64,000 nt of DNA from positions 310,001 through 374,000 of the forward strand of contig NZ_CP005085.1 of the NCBI RefSeq assembly GCF_001563265.1. The letters are read 5' to 3'. Below are positions 1-7,739 of the stretch, piece by piece (positions within the stretch are counted from its first letter, which is position 1; each line of letters begins with the position of its first letter). Position numbers and translations under genes: made by a program. Under the pieces are notes generated by a model. It saw nothing but the letters and a program-made list of their open reading frames with translations. It was not told where the DNA came from and ran no database searches. This DNA comes from Sphingobium sp. TKS (GTDB taxonomy: Bacteria > Pseudomonadota > Alphaproteobacteria > Sphingomonadales > Sphingomonadaceae).

Positions 1-1103
1 AGCTTGAACTGACCTTTGGTCCCGGGCGGGCCGCAGACCTCATCGGTCGCACCCCCGAAGCTATTGCAAAGGCCGAGGCCAAGGGGCGCCTGCCCCAGCC
101 CAAGATCGGCTCAAACGGACGGCGCTATTACACGCTGGAAGATCTGACGCTGATCCGGCAGGCGCTTGGGATCATTCCTGGGAAACAGTCCCATGAACCC
201 GCCGTCGTCCTGGCCGTCCAGAATTTCAAGGGCGGCGTCGGCAAGAGCACCATTACCAAACATCTGGCGGATTATCTTTCCCTTCAGGGATTGCGGGTGC
301 TGGTGGTCGACTGCGATCCCCAGGCCTCGACCAGCTCACTGTTCGACGTGGACCAGGAGGCGCTATGGGCAAGCGAGGAGACGCTGGCGCATTTCCTTGC
401 GCCGACCGCTCCGCTGAACGATTTTCGGCTGACTATCCAGGACACGGCCTGGCCTACGACCAAAATTGTTCCCTCAAGCCTGGGGCTGGGAGAGATCGAA
501 TGGCATATGGTGGCCGGAGCTGAGGGCCGACAGGAGATCATGCGGCGCTTTGGCCTCTTGCGGTCGGGCATAAGCCAGGTCCGCCGGGAATTCGACGTCA
601 TTCTTCTCGACCCCCCGCCAGCGATGGGCTTTTTGGGGATGAATGTGATGGCAGCTGCGACCGGCCTTGTCATACCGGTGCCGGCTCGTCAGCTCGACTT
701 CCTCTCGACGATACACTTCATGACCAACATCGCCGACACGCTTGAGTCGCTCCAGGGCTACGATATGGGCGTCAACTATGATTTCATTCGAGTCGTAGCC
801 TCGAACTATTCGCGCTCGGCGGACGGCGAGACCGGCATGCTCAGAATATTACAGCAGATGTGCGGCACGAACATGCTGACCAATCCCATTCTTGCTTCTG
901 AAGAGATAAAGAACTCGGTGCAGGAATTTCGTTCGGTATACGAGTCGGACAAGCCGATTTCATCGCACAAGACTTTTACACGTTGTCGCGATAACCTGGA
1001 TCTGGTCTTTGCCGAAATTCTGCACGTGATCCGCCAGCAATGGCCCTCGACCAGCTTGACGGGGTTCGATGACAGGCACCTGCTTGACGGGGAAGCCGCA
1101 TGA
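1..1103 (+). CDS. parA: ParA-type plasmid partition ATPase (5' partial)
   Basis: Partition ATPase that segregates the plasmid together with ParB. The reading frame is open from the window edge (codons from base 3), so the true start lies upstream; ATG 291 is internal because the deviant Walker A motif KGGVGKST is encoded before it, near 225-250. Upstream of that is a MerR/HTH-like N-terminal part (AADLIGRTPEAIAKAEAKGR), typical of alphaproteobacterial plasmid ParA proteins that also autorepress. Walker A' (VVDCDPQAS) and Walker B (DVILLDPPP) follow. The gene ends in an ATGA overlap with parB, implying translational coupling. Family assignment is firm; autorepression by the HTH region is inferred. 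Confidence 0.93.
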   Translation, partial: LELTFGPGRAADLIGRTPEAIAKAEAKGRLPQPKIGSNGRRYYTLEDLTLIRQALGIIPGKQSHEPAVVLAVQNFKGGVGKSTITKHLADYLSLQGLRVLVVDCDPQASTSSLFDVDQEALWASEETLAHFLAPTAPLNDFRLTIQDTAWPTTKIVPSSLGLGEIEWHMVAGAEGRQEIMRRFGLLRSGISQVRREFDVILLDPPPAMGFLGMNVMAAATGLVIPVPARQLDFLSTIHFMTNIADTLESLQGYDMGVNYDFIRVVASNYSRSADGETGMLRILQQMCGTNMLTNPILASEEIKNSVQEFRSVYESDKPISSHKTFTRCRDNLDLVFAEILHVIRQQWPSTSLTGFDDRHLLDGEAA

Positions 1104-2134
1104 GCAAGCGCTCGATCTTCGACGAGGTCATCGCTAACGCCACGGCCGATCAGGCTGATGGCGGGGGCGACCAGGAAGGCGCTGTTGCATCACGCGCGCG
1201 CAAACCGATGAACTTTGCGGCGCGTCGGCTGGACACTTTTGAAGAAGCAGCGAAACTCCTCAAGAAGCCGGCCATTTCGCTCAAGCCGGACGAGGTTTCC
1301 ATCTGGCCAGGCAACGCCCGGGATTACGCGGCTCTCACCGAAGAGCGGGTCAGAACCCTGATTGACTCGCTCGTTGCCGAAAACGGGAACCGGATACCGG
1401 TGATCGTGCGTCCGACACCCAATGGCGAGAAGCGCTACGAGCTGGTGACCGGCACCCGGCGCCACTGGGCGGTGGCCTGGCTGAACGCCAATGACCATCC
1501 CGAGATCAGCCTTTACGCCTCGATCGAGGATTTGACCGATGAGGCCGCTTTCCGGGTCGCCGACATCGAAAACCGCGAGCGCGAGGACATTTCTGACTAT
1601 GAGCGCGCGATCAATTACAAGGAAGCGTTGCATGCCCATTATGGCGGCGTACAGCGACGGATGTCGGAACGGCTAAAGCTCAGTCCTGGAACATTGTCGC
1701 GCTATATCGCGCTGTCCGAAATGCCCAGAACCATCGTGGCGGCATTCGGGTCACCCCGCGACCTGACGCTCCATTTTGCCAAGCCCCTCCTGCCCCTGAT
1801 GGACGACCGCGAGAAGCTTGCTCGCATGGAACAAGCCGCAAGCGCGCTTTCGGAGGAGCAGAGCCTCAAGCAAAGCTTCGATGAAGCGGTCATTCCTGCT
1901 GGCGAAGTGGTTGCGCGCCTATTGTCGGCAGCGAACGACACGCAGGCTCGGGCGAGGCGGCAGAAGCAGGCTTTGTGCACATCCTTCGGGCGGGAGTTCG
2001 GTCAGGTCGAGCGGGACCGGGCTACCGAGCTGATCGTCAAGATCGTGCCCACCGACAGTTCGATTGACGAGTTGATCGAGGGTCTCCGGGCAGCGATCGA
2101 GCGGTCGCGGATATGGACAAAGACACGGGCATGA
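1100..2134 (+). CDS. parB: ParB-type centromere-binding partition protein
   Basis: 344-residue ParB/Spo0J-family protein that binds the plasmid centromere and partners ParA. The N-terminal half carries the ParB/sulfiredoxin-like fold with the GTRRHW box (residues about 118-123, CTP/parS-spreading region) and an ENREREDISDYERA stretch. A central HTH follows (RMSERLKLSPGTLSRYIALSEMP). The start overlaps the parA stop (ATGA), so the two are co-translated. Two GTTGCC-N3-GGCAAC palindromes in this backbone (2210 and 4307) are candidate binding sites, but that pairing is inference. Size and domain order are normal for plasmid ParB. Confidence 0.93.
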   Translation: MSKRSIFDEVIANATADQADGGGDQEGAVASRARKPMNFAARRLDTFEEAAKLLKKPAISLKPDEVSIWPGNARDYAALTEERVRTLIDSLVAENGNRIPVIVRPTPNGEKRYELVTGTRRHWAVAWLNANDHPEISLYASIEDLTDEAAFRVADIENREREDISDYERAINYKEALHAHYGGVQRRMSERLKLSPGTLSRYIALSEMPRTIVAAFGSPRDLTLHFAKPLLPLMDDREKLARMEQAASALSEEQSLKQSFDEAVIPAGEVVARLLSAANDTQARARRQKQALCTSFGREFGQVERDRATELIVKIVPTDSSIDELIEGLRAAIERSRIWTKTRA

Positions 2135-2258
2135 ATGTGCCAGCCGCCGAGTTCCGCCAAACCGTCAATTCGGCATTTTCTGGTTATGAAACAGCAACTT
2201 ACTTGATATGTTGCCTTCGGCAACTTCCCTTCTCTGACCTGATCTTCGGACGATAGAA
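2135..2258 (+). promoter_or_regulatory. parB-repA intergenic region with GTTGCC-TTC-GGCAAC palindrome
   Basis: This 124-bp gap separates parB from repA. It contains a perfect inverted repeat GTTGCC-TTC-GGCAAC at 2210-2224, preceded by a locally AT-rich stretch (CAACTTACTTGATAT). The same 6-bp arms occur in the origin region at 4307-4327, so it is probably a recognition site for RepA (copy-number operator) or ParB (parS). No strong ribosome binding site is visible before repA. Confidence 0.6.
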
Positions 2259-3539
2259 ATGGCCGCATCTCCTCCGTCACTTGGCCGGCAGGTACAGCTC
2301 AGTTTCGAGATGTTCACCCCCTTGCCGGATTTTGGGGACATGTCGCTGCGCGACTATCAGGAGACGATGCAGCGGCCGTTTTTTTCGCTGGCCAAGAAAC
2401 GCGTCAAGCCAATCCATTATCTGAGCCCCAACGGCCAGGTCAGCGTCCATGTCTCGGCCAACCCTCATTACGGGATGGCCACGATATGGGATGCTGATAT
2501 CATGATCTTCTTCGCCTCCTATCTCAACGAACAGAGGCAACGCTCCAACGATCTCTCTCCGACCATCAGGGTTCATCCCGCCGACATCATGAAGCTCATC
2601 CGCCGTGACACGTCCGGCAGGGCTTATGAGCGATTGCGTGATGCGCTCGATCGCCTGCAGGCGACGACCATCAAGACGAATATCTGTGCCAAGGGCAAAT
2701 CGCGAGAGGTTACATTTTCGTGGATCGACAGTTGGACGCAATTGATCGATGAACGACGTAACAAGGTGCTTTGCATCGAAGTGACGCTCGCCAAGTGGTT
2801 CTTCGATGGCGTTCTCGACCAGAAATCGGTCCTTTCGGTCGATCCGGCCTATTTCGATTTGAAGGGCGGGATTGAACGCTGGCTTTATCGCGCAGCACGA
2901 AAACATGCCGGCGGAAACGGCCCGGATGGATTTACCATCGGATTCGACACGCTCCTCCAGAAGAGCGGCAGCGAGCAGAGTTCGGCCAAGTTCAAGGCCT
3001 CGCTGATGGCGATCGCTCGCGCAGACGCCCTCCCTGAACTCCACATCGAAGTCCGCGATGAGAAATCATCCAACCCGAAGCTCTGGATGGTCATGCGTAA
3101 GGACTGGCAGGGGAAGACGCCCTCCCCTGCCCCTGCCCCTGCCCCAGTCCCGTCAGGACAAGGCAGAACGCGGCGCGGGCCGGTGCCGTTCACGCCTCCA
3201 GCAAAGATCGAGGAAACCGATCTGGTATCGGCCGAAGAGATGGCCGCTCTCGTTGCGAATACGGCACGTGGTTTTCGCGTAGCAGAGGCACCCGCCAATC
3301 CATCGACGCGCGTTTCTGCCCGGCGCCAGAGCAATAAGGCGCGGGACGTCATCGATCCGGAAACCTATCAGGCAATACGCCGGGATTTCCCGGGATGGGA
3401 CCTTGATGTCCTCATGGCGAGGTTCGACAATTATATCGCCACCAATCTTTCCGAACTGCCGGCTAACTATTCAAAGCGCTTCTATTTTTTCATGAAGAGC
3501 CACCATCAGCGCAATAAGCATAATCTTCCCCAAAGCTGA
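2259..3539 (+). CDS. repA: RepA/RPA-type plasmid replication initiator
   Basis: 426-residue replication initiator protein A family member. It would bind iterons and start plasmid replication. The N-terminal two thirds (residues about 15-290) have the family's conserved features: a region reading LSPNGQVSVHVSANPHYGMATIWDADI, a segment RVHPADIMKLIRRDTSGRAYERLRDALDRL and winged-helix-like blocks. A Pro/Ala-rich linker follows (PSPAPAPAPAPVPSGQG), then a basic C-terminal part that ends with a helical segment. The gene lies downstream of parAB in the same direction and just upstream of an iteron-rich non-coding region, which fits an initiator next to its origin. ATG 2259 is chosen although its Shine-Dalgarno sequence is poor. 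Confidence 0.92.
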   Translation: MAASPPSLGRQVQLSFEMFTPLPDFGDMSLRDYQETMQRPFFSLAKKRVKPIHYLSPNGQVSVHVSANPHYGMATIWDADIMIFFASYLNEQRQRSNDLSPTIRVHPADIMKLIRRDTSGRAYERLRDALDRLQATTIKTNICAKGKSREVTFSWIDSWTQLIDERRNKVLCIEVTLAKWFFDGVLDQKSVLSVDPAYFDLKGGIERWLYRAARKHAGGNGPDGFTIGFDTLLQKSGSEQSSAKFKASLMAIARADALPELHIEVRDEKSSNPKLWMVMRKDWQGKTPSPAPAPAPVPSGQGRTRRGPVPFTPPAKIEETDLVSAEEMAALVANTARGFRVAEAPANPSTRVSARRQSNKARDVIDPETYQAIRRDFPGWDLDVLMARFDNYIATNLSELPANYSKRFYFFMKSHHQRNKHNLPQS

Positions 3540-3871
3540 GGCATCTCTTCCTCAATCCGCGACGATGTCGCCTCGGGGCCTATGCTCACATTATTCATGA
3601 GGACATGCGCGTCACCGTGACGTGATGACGGGCCTGGCGTCTAAAGCTGCCCCCCCAAAGCCATGGTCGCGGTGGCTTCGGGGCTCGTCGCCAGCTCGAC
3701 CACGCATCCAGCCTGCGCCCTCCCCGCTTCGGGCATTCTCGCTCCGCACTCACGTGCGACCCATTACGGCCGAGCCATGCCCGAAATGCTCTCAACCGCT
3801 GAATGTGGATAGTAGCAGGCGGCAGGTCTTCACCCCATACTCGCGCTCCGATAACGAAAATGGGGACTCAA

Positions 3872-3992
3872 CGTGCTATCGCGGATTGGAGATGAGCCAG
3901 TCTCTTCCGGTCGCGCGCACTCGCAATCTCCTTGTTTTCCTGCGATTTGCCCCTTGAACAAAGGTCTTGCAAAGGCGATGCCCGATAGCACG
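3872..3992. repeat. Iteron pair, opposed orientation
   Basis: Two copies of the iteron core lie about 110 bp apart: CGTGCTATCGCGG at 3872-3884 (plus) and CGATAGCACG at 3983-3992 (minus). Their distance from the main cluster and their convergent orientation suggest a control (handcuffing) locus or secondary origin element; that role is inferred. Confidence 0.75.
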
Positions 3993-4306
3993 ATTGCCGC
4001 TTGAATTCAGAAGGCACGCTGGGATCATGCCCCGTCGCAACCGGCTTCTAAGGAGCAGCCGAAGCTCGCTCCAGCGCACGCATCATTGCGAGCTCAAGCC
4101 TCCCGGCGCGGCAAGGGTGATGCGGATCATTCGCGCGTCCGAGGCGAGCAAAAGCCGGCGTCATGAAGACTGCGCGCAGCCGATGTTGTCGCCATAGGAC
4201 TTTCCCATGGGAAGGGTTCCGGGCTACGGGATTGCGGCAAATGCGAGCAGCGTGTCACAAGATGCCAAAAATCCAATAATAACGTTATATCACAATGGTT
4301 TATCTG

Positions 4307-4327
4307 GATGTTGCCGAAGGCAACATC
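4307..4327. promoter_or_regulatory. Palindrome GATGTTGCC-GAA-GGCAACATC (candidate parS/Rep operator)
   Basis: A perfect inverted repeat with 9-bp arms GATGTTGCC and GGCAACATC around GAA. The inner GTTGCC/GGCAAC arms are identical to the site before repA at 2210-2224. Sharing between the repA upstream region and the origin is what a Rep- or ParB-binding site would show. Confidence 0.6.
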
Positions 4328-4838
4328 AATGGTTGAGCGCCATGGGCCCTCCCCCGCCCCGATTTGGGAGACGCCCGGCCCGACAACGGCATCTCCCAAA
4401 TATGCCCCCCTCACCTGCGTTATGACCGAGCATCCACCTGCGCGGCATCGTGACGCTTGGGACACGATTGCATCCTGCAGCGAGAATGCGACAATGAAAT
4501 TATCGCCGCGTCCATCTTTATGACGCACGGTTCCTACGCTTTCCCTGGTCCCCCTTGGCTGTTCTGCCCGGCCGTGCAGAAGCTTGCATGCGCCGGCCGA
4601 ACGGCCAGGCAGTAGCTCAGCAAGGCGACACCCTGCATGGATAGGCGACCGGATTCAACGAGCCGAGAGGCATTGCCAGATAAGGTGCGTATCTGCCAGC
4701 CAGGTCAAGTCGGCATCGCGCGTCGATGAACGCGTGGCGGGAGAAGATTGCGAGGTAAGCACCCTGAGGCAGGCTGGTTGGGCTGCGTAATGGCGCGTCA
4801 GCCAGGTCCGAACTAAGGAAGCCGCGAGATGAGAAGAA

Positions 4839-4862
4839 GGGGAGGGGAGGGGGAGGGGGGGG
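4839..4862 (+). other. G-quadruplex-like purine tract
   Basis: Four G runs of 4, 4, 5 and 8 bases are separated by single A residues, inside a longer purine-only stretch. By the usual run-and-loop rule this is a strong intramolecular G-quadruplex candidate. It sits between the two iteron groups of the probable origin. Function is unknown; it could also be a replication pause site or sequencing-prone homopolymer. Confidence 0.6.
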
Positions 4863-5210
4863 AACCGACCGCACAACGTGCCTTCACCGCCGGGATCTTG
4901 GGATTTGCGCGCGCCTTAAATCCAAAGACTGCTCGGCTGCGGGACTGCGCCGAACGGCGTGTCTATGATCCAATCAAATTGCATCGAACCCCGCTCTACT
5001 TGTCTCTTGTCATCCGCCTGTTCCCGGCCAGAAAATGATGCCATCTGCTTCGAAGAGGCTCACGTCCTCGCCTGGACCAAGTATCCTGCGCAACATTGGA
5101 GAAGCATGCGATCAGTCGGCCTCCTGTTTCATCATGCCCCTCCGGATCGCCTTCCCGCAGGTGAGCGCTCCGAAAACCATAGCGGTCCAAGTTGCATGAG
5201 AATTCCGTCC

Positions 5211-5512
5211 GCGATAGCACGACGAACGCGCTGGAGAGATGGCCGTGCCTCCCCTGCATGGTGCTGCGATAGCACGATCAAGCTGGTACGGTTGCGGGGA
5301 GGGGCCGCGTTATTGGGTCTCGGTGAGTCCATTCGCGCTGGTAAAGAGGCGATCGCCATGACGAGTAAGGTGCGGATATGCCCGCTTGATCGTGCTATCG
5401 GGCAGCCCAATGCGCATCAAAATCACGCCTGTCGTGCTATCACGGATAGATCCTCGTGCTATCGCAGTGCCATGTTACGTGCGATCAGGGATCATGGATC
5501 GTGCTATCGCGG
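5211..5512. repeat. Main iteron cluster (six copies)
   Basis: Two minus-oriented copies, GCGATAGCACG at 5211-5221 and GCGATAGCACGATCA at 5266-5280, face four plus-oriented copies: TGATCGTGCTATCG at 5387-5400, CGTGCTATCACG at 5433-5444, CGTGCTATCGCA at 5455-5466 and GATCGTGCTATCGCGG at 5497-5512. Core starts in the plus group (5391, 5433, 5455, 5500) are 42, 22 and 45 bp apart. These spacings are near multiples of two helical turns, as expected for initiator binding on one DNA face. A flanking GATC occurs in several copies. Confidence 0.85.
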
Positions 5513-5604
5513 CTGGGCCTTCGGTCCCGAATCGTGGAACGAGCACGAGTCGGGGAGAGCGGTCGCCCTTCTAACCTTCTAACCTATTCATAAATCCATA
5601 ACCC

Positions 5605-5631
5605 GGGGCGCTGCTGGCGCCTGGATTTTTT
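5605..5631 (+). terminator. Possible small hairpin plus T-run
   Basis: GGCGC (5607-5611) pairs with GCGCC (5617-5621) over a 5-nt loop, and a run of six T follows at 5626-5631. The stem is short, so this may be a weak rho-independent terminator bounding the origin or part of the AT-rich unwinding element. Confidence 0.3.
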
Positions 5632-6001
5632 GAATTTGGATTATGAGAAGATGATCATGCAGCGCAGGGACAATAAGGAACATAAAGGGAACACGTCAGA
5701 CGCCTCTTCAGGAGCTCAAGGCTTACCCGTTTTTCTCAATGCCCGCGTCCTAGCTTGTTCAGGGAAGGAAATGCTGAGCTTGTATCTCCCGGGAGGATAG
5801 CCAATAGGGCGCCGGTGGGGAGCAACAGGAGCCAGCTCATGATCCAGGAGAAACGTGCATCCCGGCCGCCGTGCGTCCTGCACCGGCAAAAATGGGTCGT
5901 TCCTCCAATTCTCACACACGCCTCGCTTTGGTTGAGCCACGATAGTCTGAAGTCGATGGGGCAGGGGACGCCAGCGCTTTTCCGTTCGCATGTGTTGAAC
6001 C

Positions 6002-6772
6002 GTGAGAATGCGGACCGCGGCCAAAAGCAACCTTCAGCGCGGCAATGGACCATGGGGCGGCTTGATGATGGAACCTGACAGCAAAGCCGGGCTGACCATC
6101 TCTTCAGTGCGTACTCGCAACTGCCCAACAGCATGGAGATCAAAAAGACGGAGCGATCAGCAGTTCAAGCGCGCCAGCGACCAAGATCTCCCGCTTGAGG
6201 CAAATCGGGCTGATCACGCCGTCCAGGTGCCGTTCGATCGTGACCATTATGATGGCAGCTATGCTGAACATCTAGTTGCCAATGACCCCCTGACCGGCGA
6301 GCGCATGGCATCGCTAAGGTTGTTGAGGACCGACAGGCCTCACCCGCTCGGTGCCGTCTTTCCCGACCTTTGCGCACCCAAGGTACCAGCAGGGCCGGCT
6401 ATCCGCGAGATCACCCAGTTATTTCTTGGCGCCCATCTTGCGACCCGAGAACGCCATCTTGTGAGCCGGCAACTGGCAACAGCCTTGGTCGAATATGGCT
6501 TGCTCAGCGGTATCACAGCCTACACCATCGTCATGGAACTGGCATGGACAGGCTATGCCCGGAGCATGGGTTGGACGCTTGAACCTCTGGGGCTTGGGAA
6601 AAAGGTCGGAGAGGCCCTGATCGGTGCATTCAAGATCAGCATTGCCCCAAGCACGATCAACAGTCTGCGTTCGGCAGGGGCATATATTGCAAGCGACCTG
6701 GCGATAGTCGCGCCTGGTGGATCCGCGCCGGGTCTTGACTTCATGGCCTTGCACGGCGGCGCACGGAGATAA
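6002..6772 (+). pseudogene. Degenerate LuxI-type acyl-homoserine-lactone synthase
   Basis: From about residue 70 onwards the frame resembles autoinducer synthases. It has an FDRDHYDG block (the D-x-x-D region), RLLRTDRPHPLGAVFPDL (conserved Arg and the VFP motif), and a long C-terminal GNAT-like part with ARSMGWTLEPLG. Two things argue against function. The first ~70 residues do not resemble LuxI, so the N-terminal R-x-x-x-F / W substrate region is missing. The conserved E-x-S/T-R-F motif reads EITQLF, with Gln in place of the catalytic-site Arg. No LuxR-type receptor gene adjoins it. An alternative is a diverged GNAT protein with a new function; a decayed remnant is more likely. Confidence 0.55.
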
Positions 6773-6960
6773 TCGAAAGGAAATCCGGCTTGCTCACACG
6801 CGTCAGGCAGAAACAGGGTAGGCCAGGAACGGGATCACGCAGCATCGCGCGCCGATCGGGACAGGGCAGGGGACGATCCGGTGGCATTTTCTCTGGCCGG
6901 CGACAGATCGCGGATTGTTCAACCACATCTACCTGCCGCATTGCCGATGGTCCCGAAGGA

Positions 6961-7419
6961 TCACCCGCCTGAGAAGGTGACGATGATCACATTGCGCGCG
7001 CCATTTTTGGAAATGGCGATCGACGCCTTTTTGTCCCGCGCGGCAGCGGACAGCATGCCAGTGCCGCCGGACATGAAGTCGGCCGTTTTCCGCAAACCAC
7101 CCGCCAGAAACTTTTCGCGATAGAATGCCATGATCGCCGCAGCATCGTCACTGGTCTCCAGGGAAACTTCATGCAGATCCGACCCGCTCTGAGCGGTGCT
7201 GACCGACTTGATGATCGAACCGGGATATTGCGGTGCGAACTCGGGCATGGAAGCGCCTGACACGGGCGTTTCAGGTTCCGGACGGGCCGGTACAGGCTCT
7301 TCGGGAACAAGCGCCGCGGTCTCGTTTCGTTGCCCTTCGCCAAGGCTGTGCGCTACGTCATTACCGCCCGATCCGCAGGACGCCAGCCCGGCGAGCAAAG
7401 GCAAAATCAACAGACGCAT
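6961..7419 (-). CDS. Putative lipoprotein of unknown function
   Basis: 152 residues. The N-terminus MRLLILPLLAGLASC is a lipoprotein signal with lipobox LASC, so the protein should be lipid-anchored after Cys15. A Pro/Glu-rich linker (PEEPVPARPEPETP) leads to a globular C-terminal part (about residues 70-152), including AAAIMAFYREKFLAGG, seen in other small proteobacterial lipoproteins. The ATG at 7419 is preferred over an earlier in-frame start at 7443 because AGGAGA lies 6 nt upstream and the signal peptide then begins correctly. It stands alone between the LuxI remnant and the SulP gene. No function can be assigned. Confidence 0.7.
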   Translation of the reverse strand: MRLLILPLLAGLASCGSGGNDVAHSLGEGQRNETAALVPEEPVPARPEPETPVSGASMPEFAPQYPGSIIKSVSTAQSGSDLHEVSLETSDDAAAIMAFYREKFLAGGLRKTADFMSGGTGMLSAAARDKKASIAISKNGARNVIIVTFSGG

Positions 7420-7518
7420 GGCAACTCTCCTGTCACTCAGCACAGGCTATCCCCGGGAGGATGCAATGCAAAGAGCGATCCCTATTTCTCGCCAGCCTGT
7501 TCTGAACGTAAGGGAAAC

Positions 7519-7695
7519 ATGGCGCGGGGGCATGGGTGTTTCGCTATCCTGAACAGTGTCTTCCTGGCGGCGGATGGCCTTGCCAAGCCCAGGCCGCGTG
7601 AGCTAAGCGACCGCATTCGCAAGGACCCGGTGAAATTCCGGGTGGCTATTCCGGCCGCCGATCCGCCGGACAACATCACACATGACCTGAATTGA
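7519..7695 (+). CDS. Small hypothetical protein (58 aa), uncertain
   Basis: A 58-codon frame in the otherwise empty 7420-7739 gap. The ATG is preceded by AAGGGAAAC, a fair ribosome binding site, and the product is mixed-charge with no membrane segment or known motif. Support is only the start context; the frame may be chance in GC-rich DNA. The rest of the gap holds nothing recognisable. Confidence 0.3.
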   Translation: MARGHGCFAILNSVFLAADGLAKPRPRELSDRIRKDPVKFRVAIPAADPPDNITHDLN

Positions 7696-7739
7696 TCTGC
7701 GCTGCCTGAGCGCCATGTGCCTTGTTGTGGACTTTTCGA

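Larger units (their letters stand above)
3540..6001. other. Probable replication origin (oriV) region, gene-free
   Basis: About 2.4 kb with no convincing gene; the open frames here are short, overlap one another and match nothing I recognise. It contains eight copies of the CGTGCTATCG iteron, a 9-bp-armed palindrome at 4307-4327, a G-rich purine tract at 4839-4862, a tandem TTCTAACC repeat (5569-5584) and an AT-rich stretch around 5580-5660. Iterons next to an RPA-type repA, plus an AT-rich unwinding-like element, are the usual composition of an iteron-regulated origin. The exact minimal origin cannot be set by eye; the four direct iterons at 5391-5512 followed by AT-rich DNA are the best candidate. 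Confidence 0.7.

Noticed and set aside
4127..4528. 133-codon minus-strand frame in the origin region
   Set aside because: No recognisable domain, no ribosome site, and it overlaps the palindrome at 4307-4327.
4959..5582. 207-codon open frame across the origin
   Set aside because: It runs through the iterons, has Ser/Arg/Cys-rich composition and no ribosome site; repeats explain the region better.
5736..6143. 135-codon minus-strand frame upstream of the LuxI remnant
   Set aside because: Low-complexity, no start signals, and overlaps competing frames with no similarity to known proteins.
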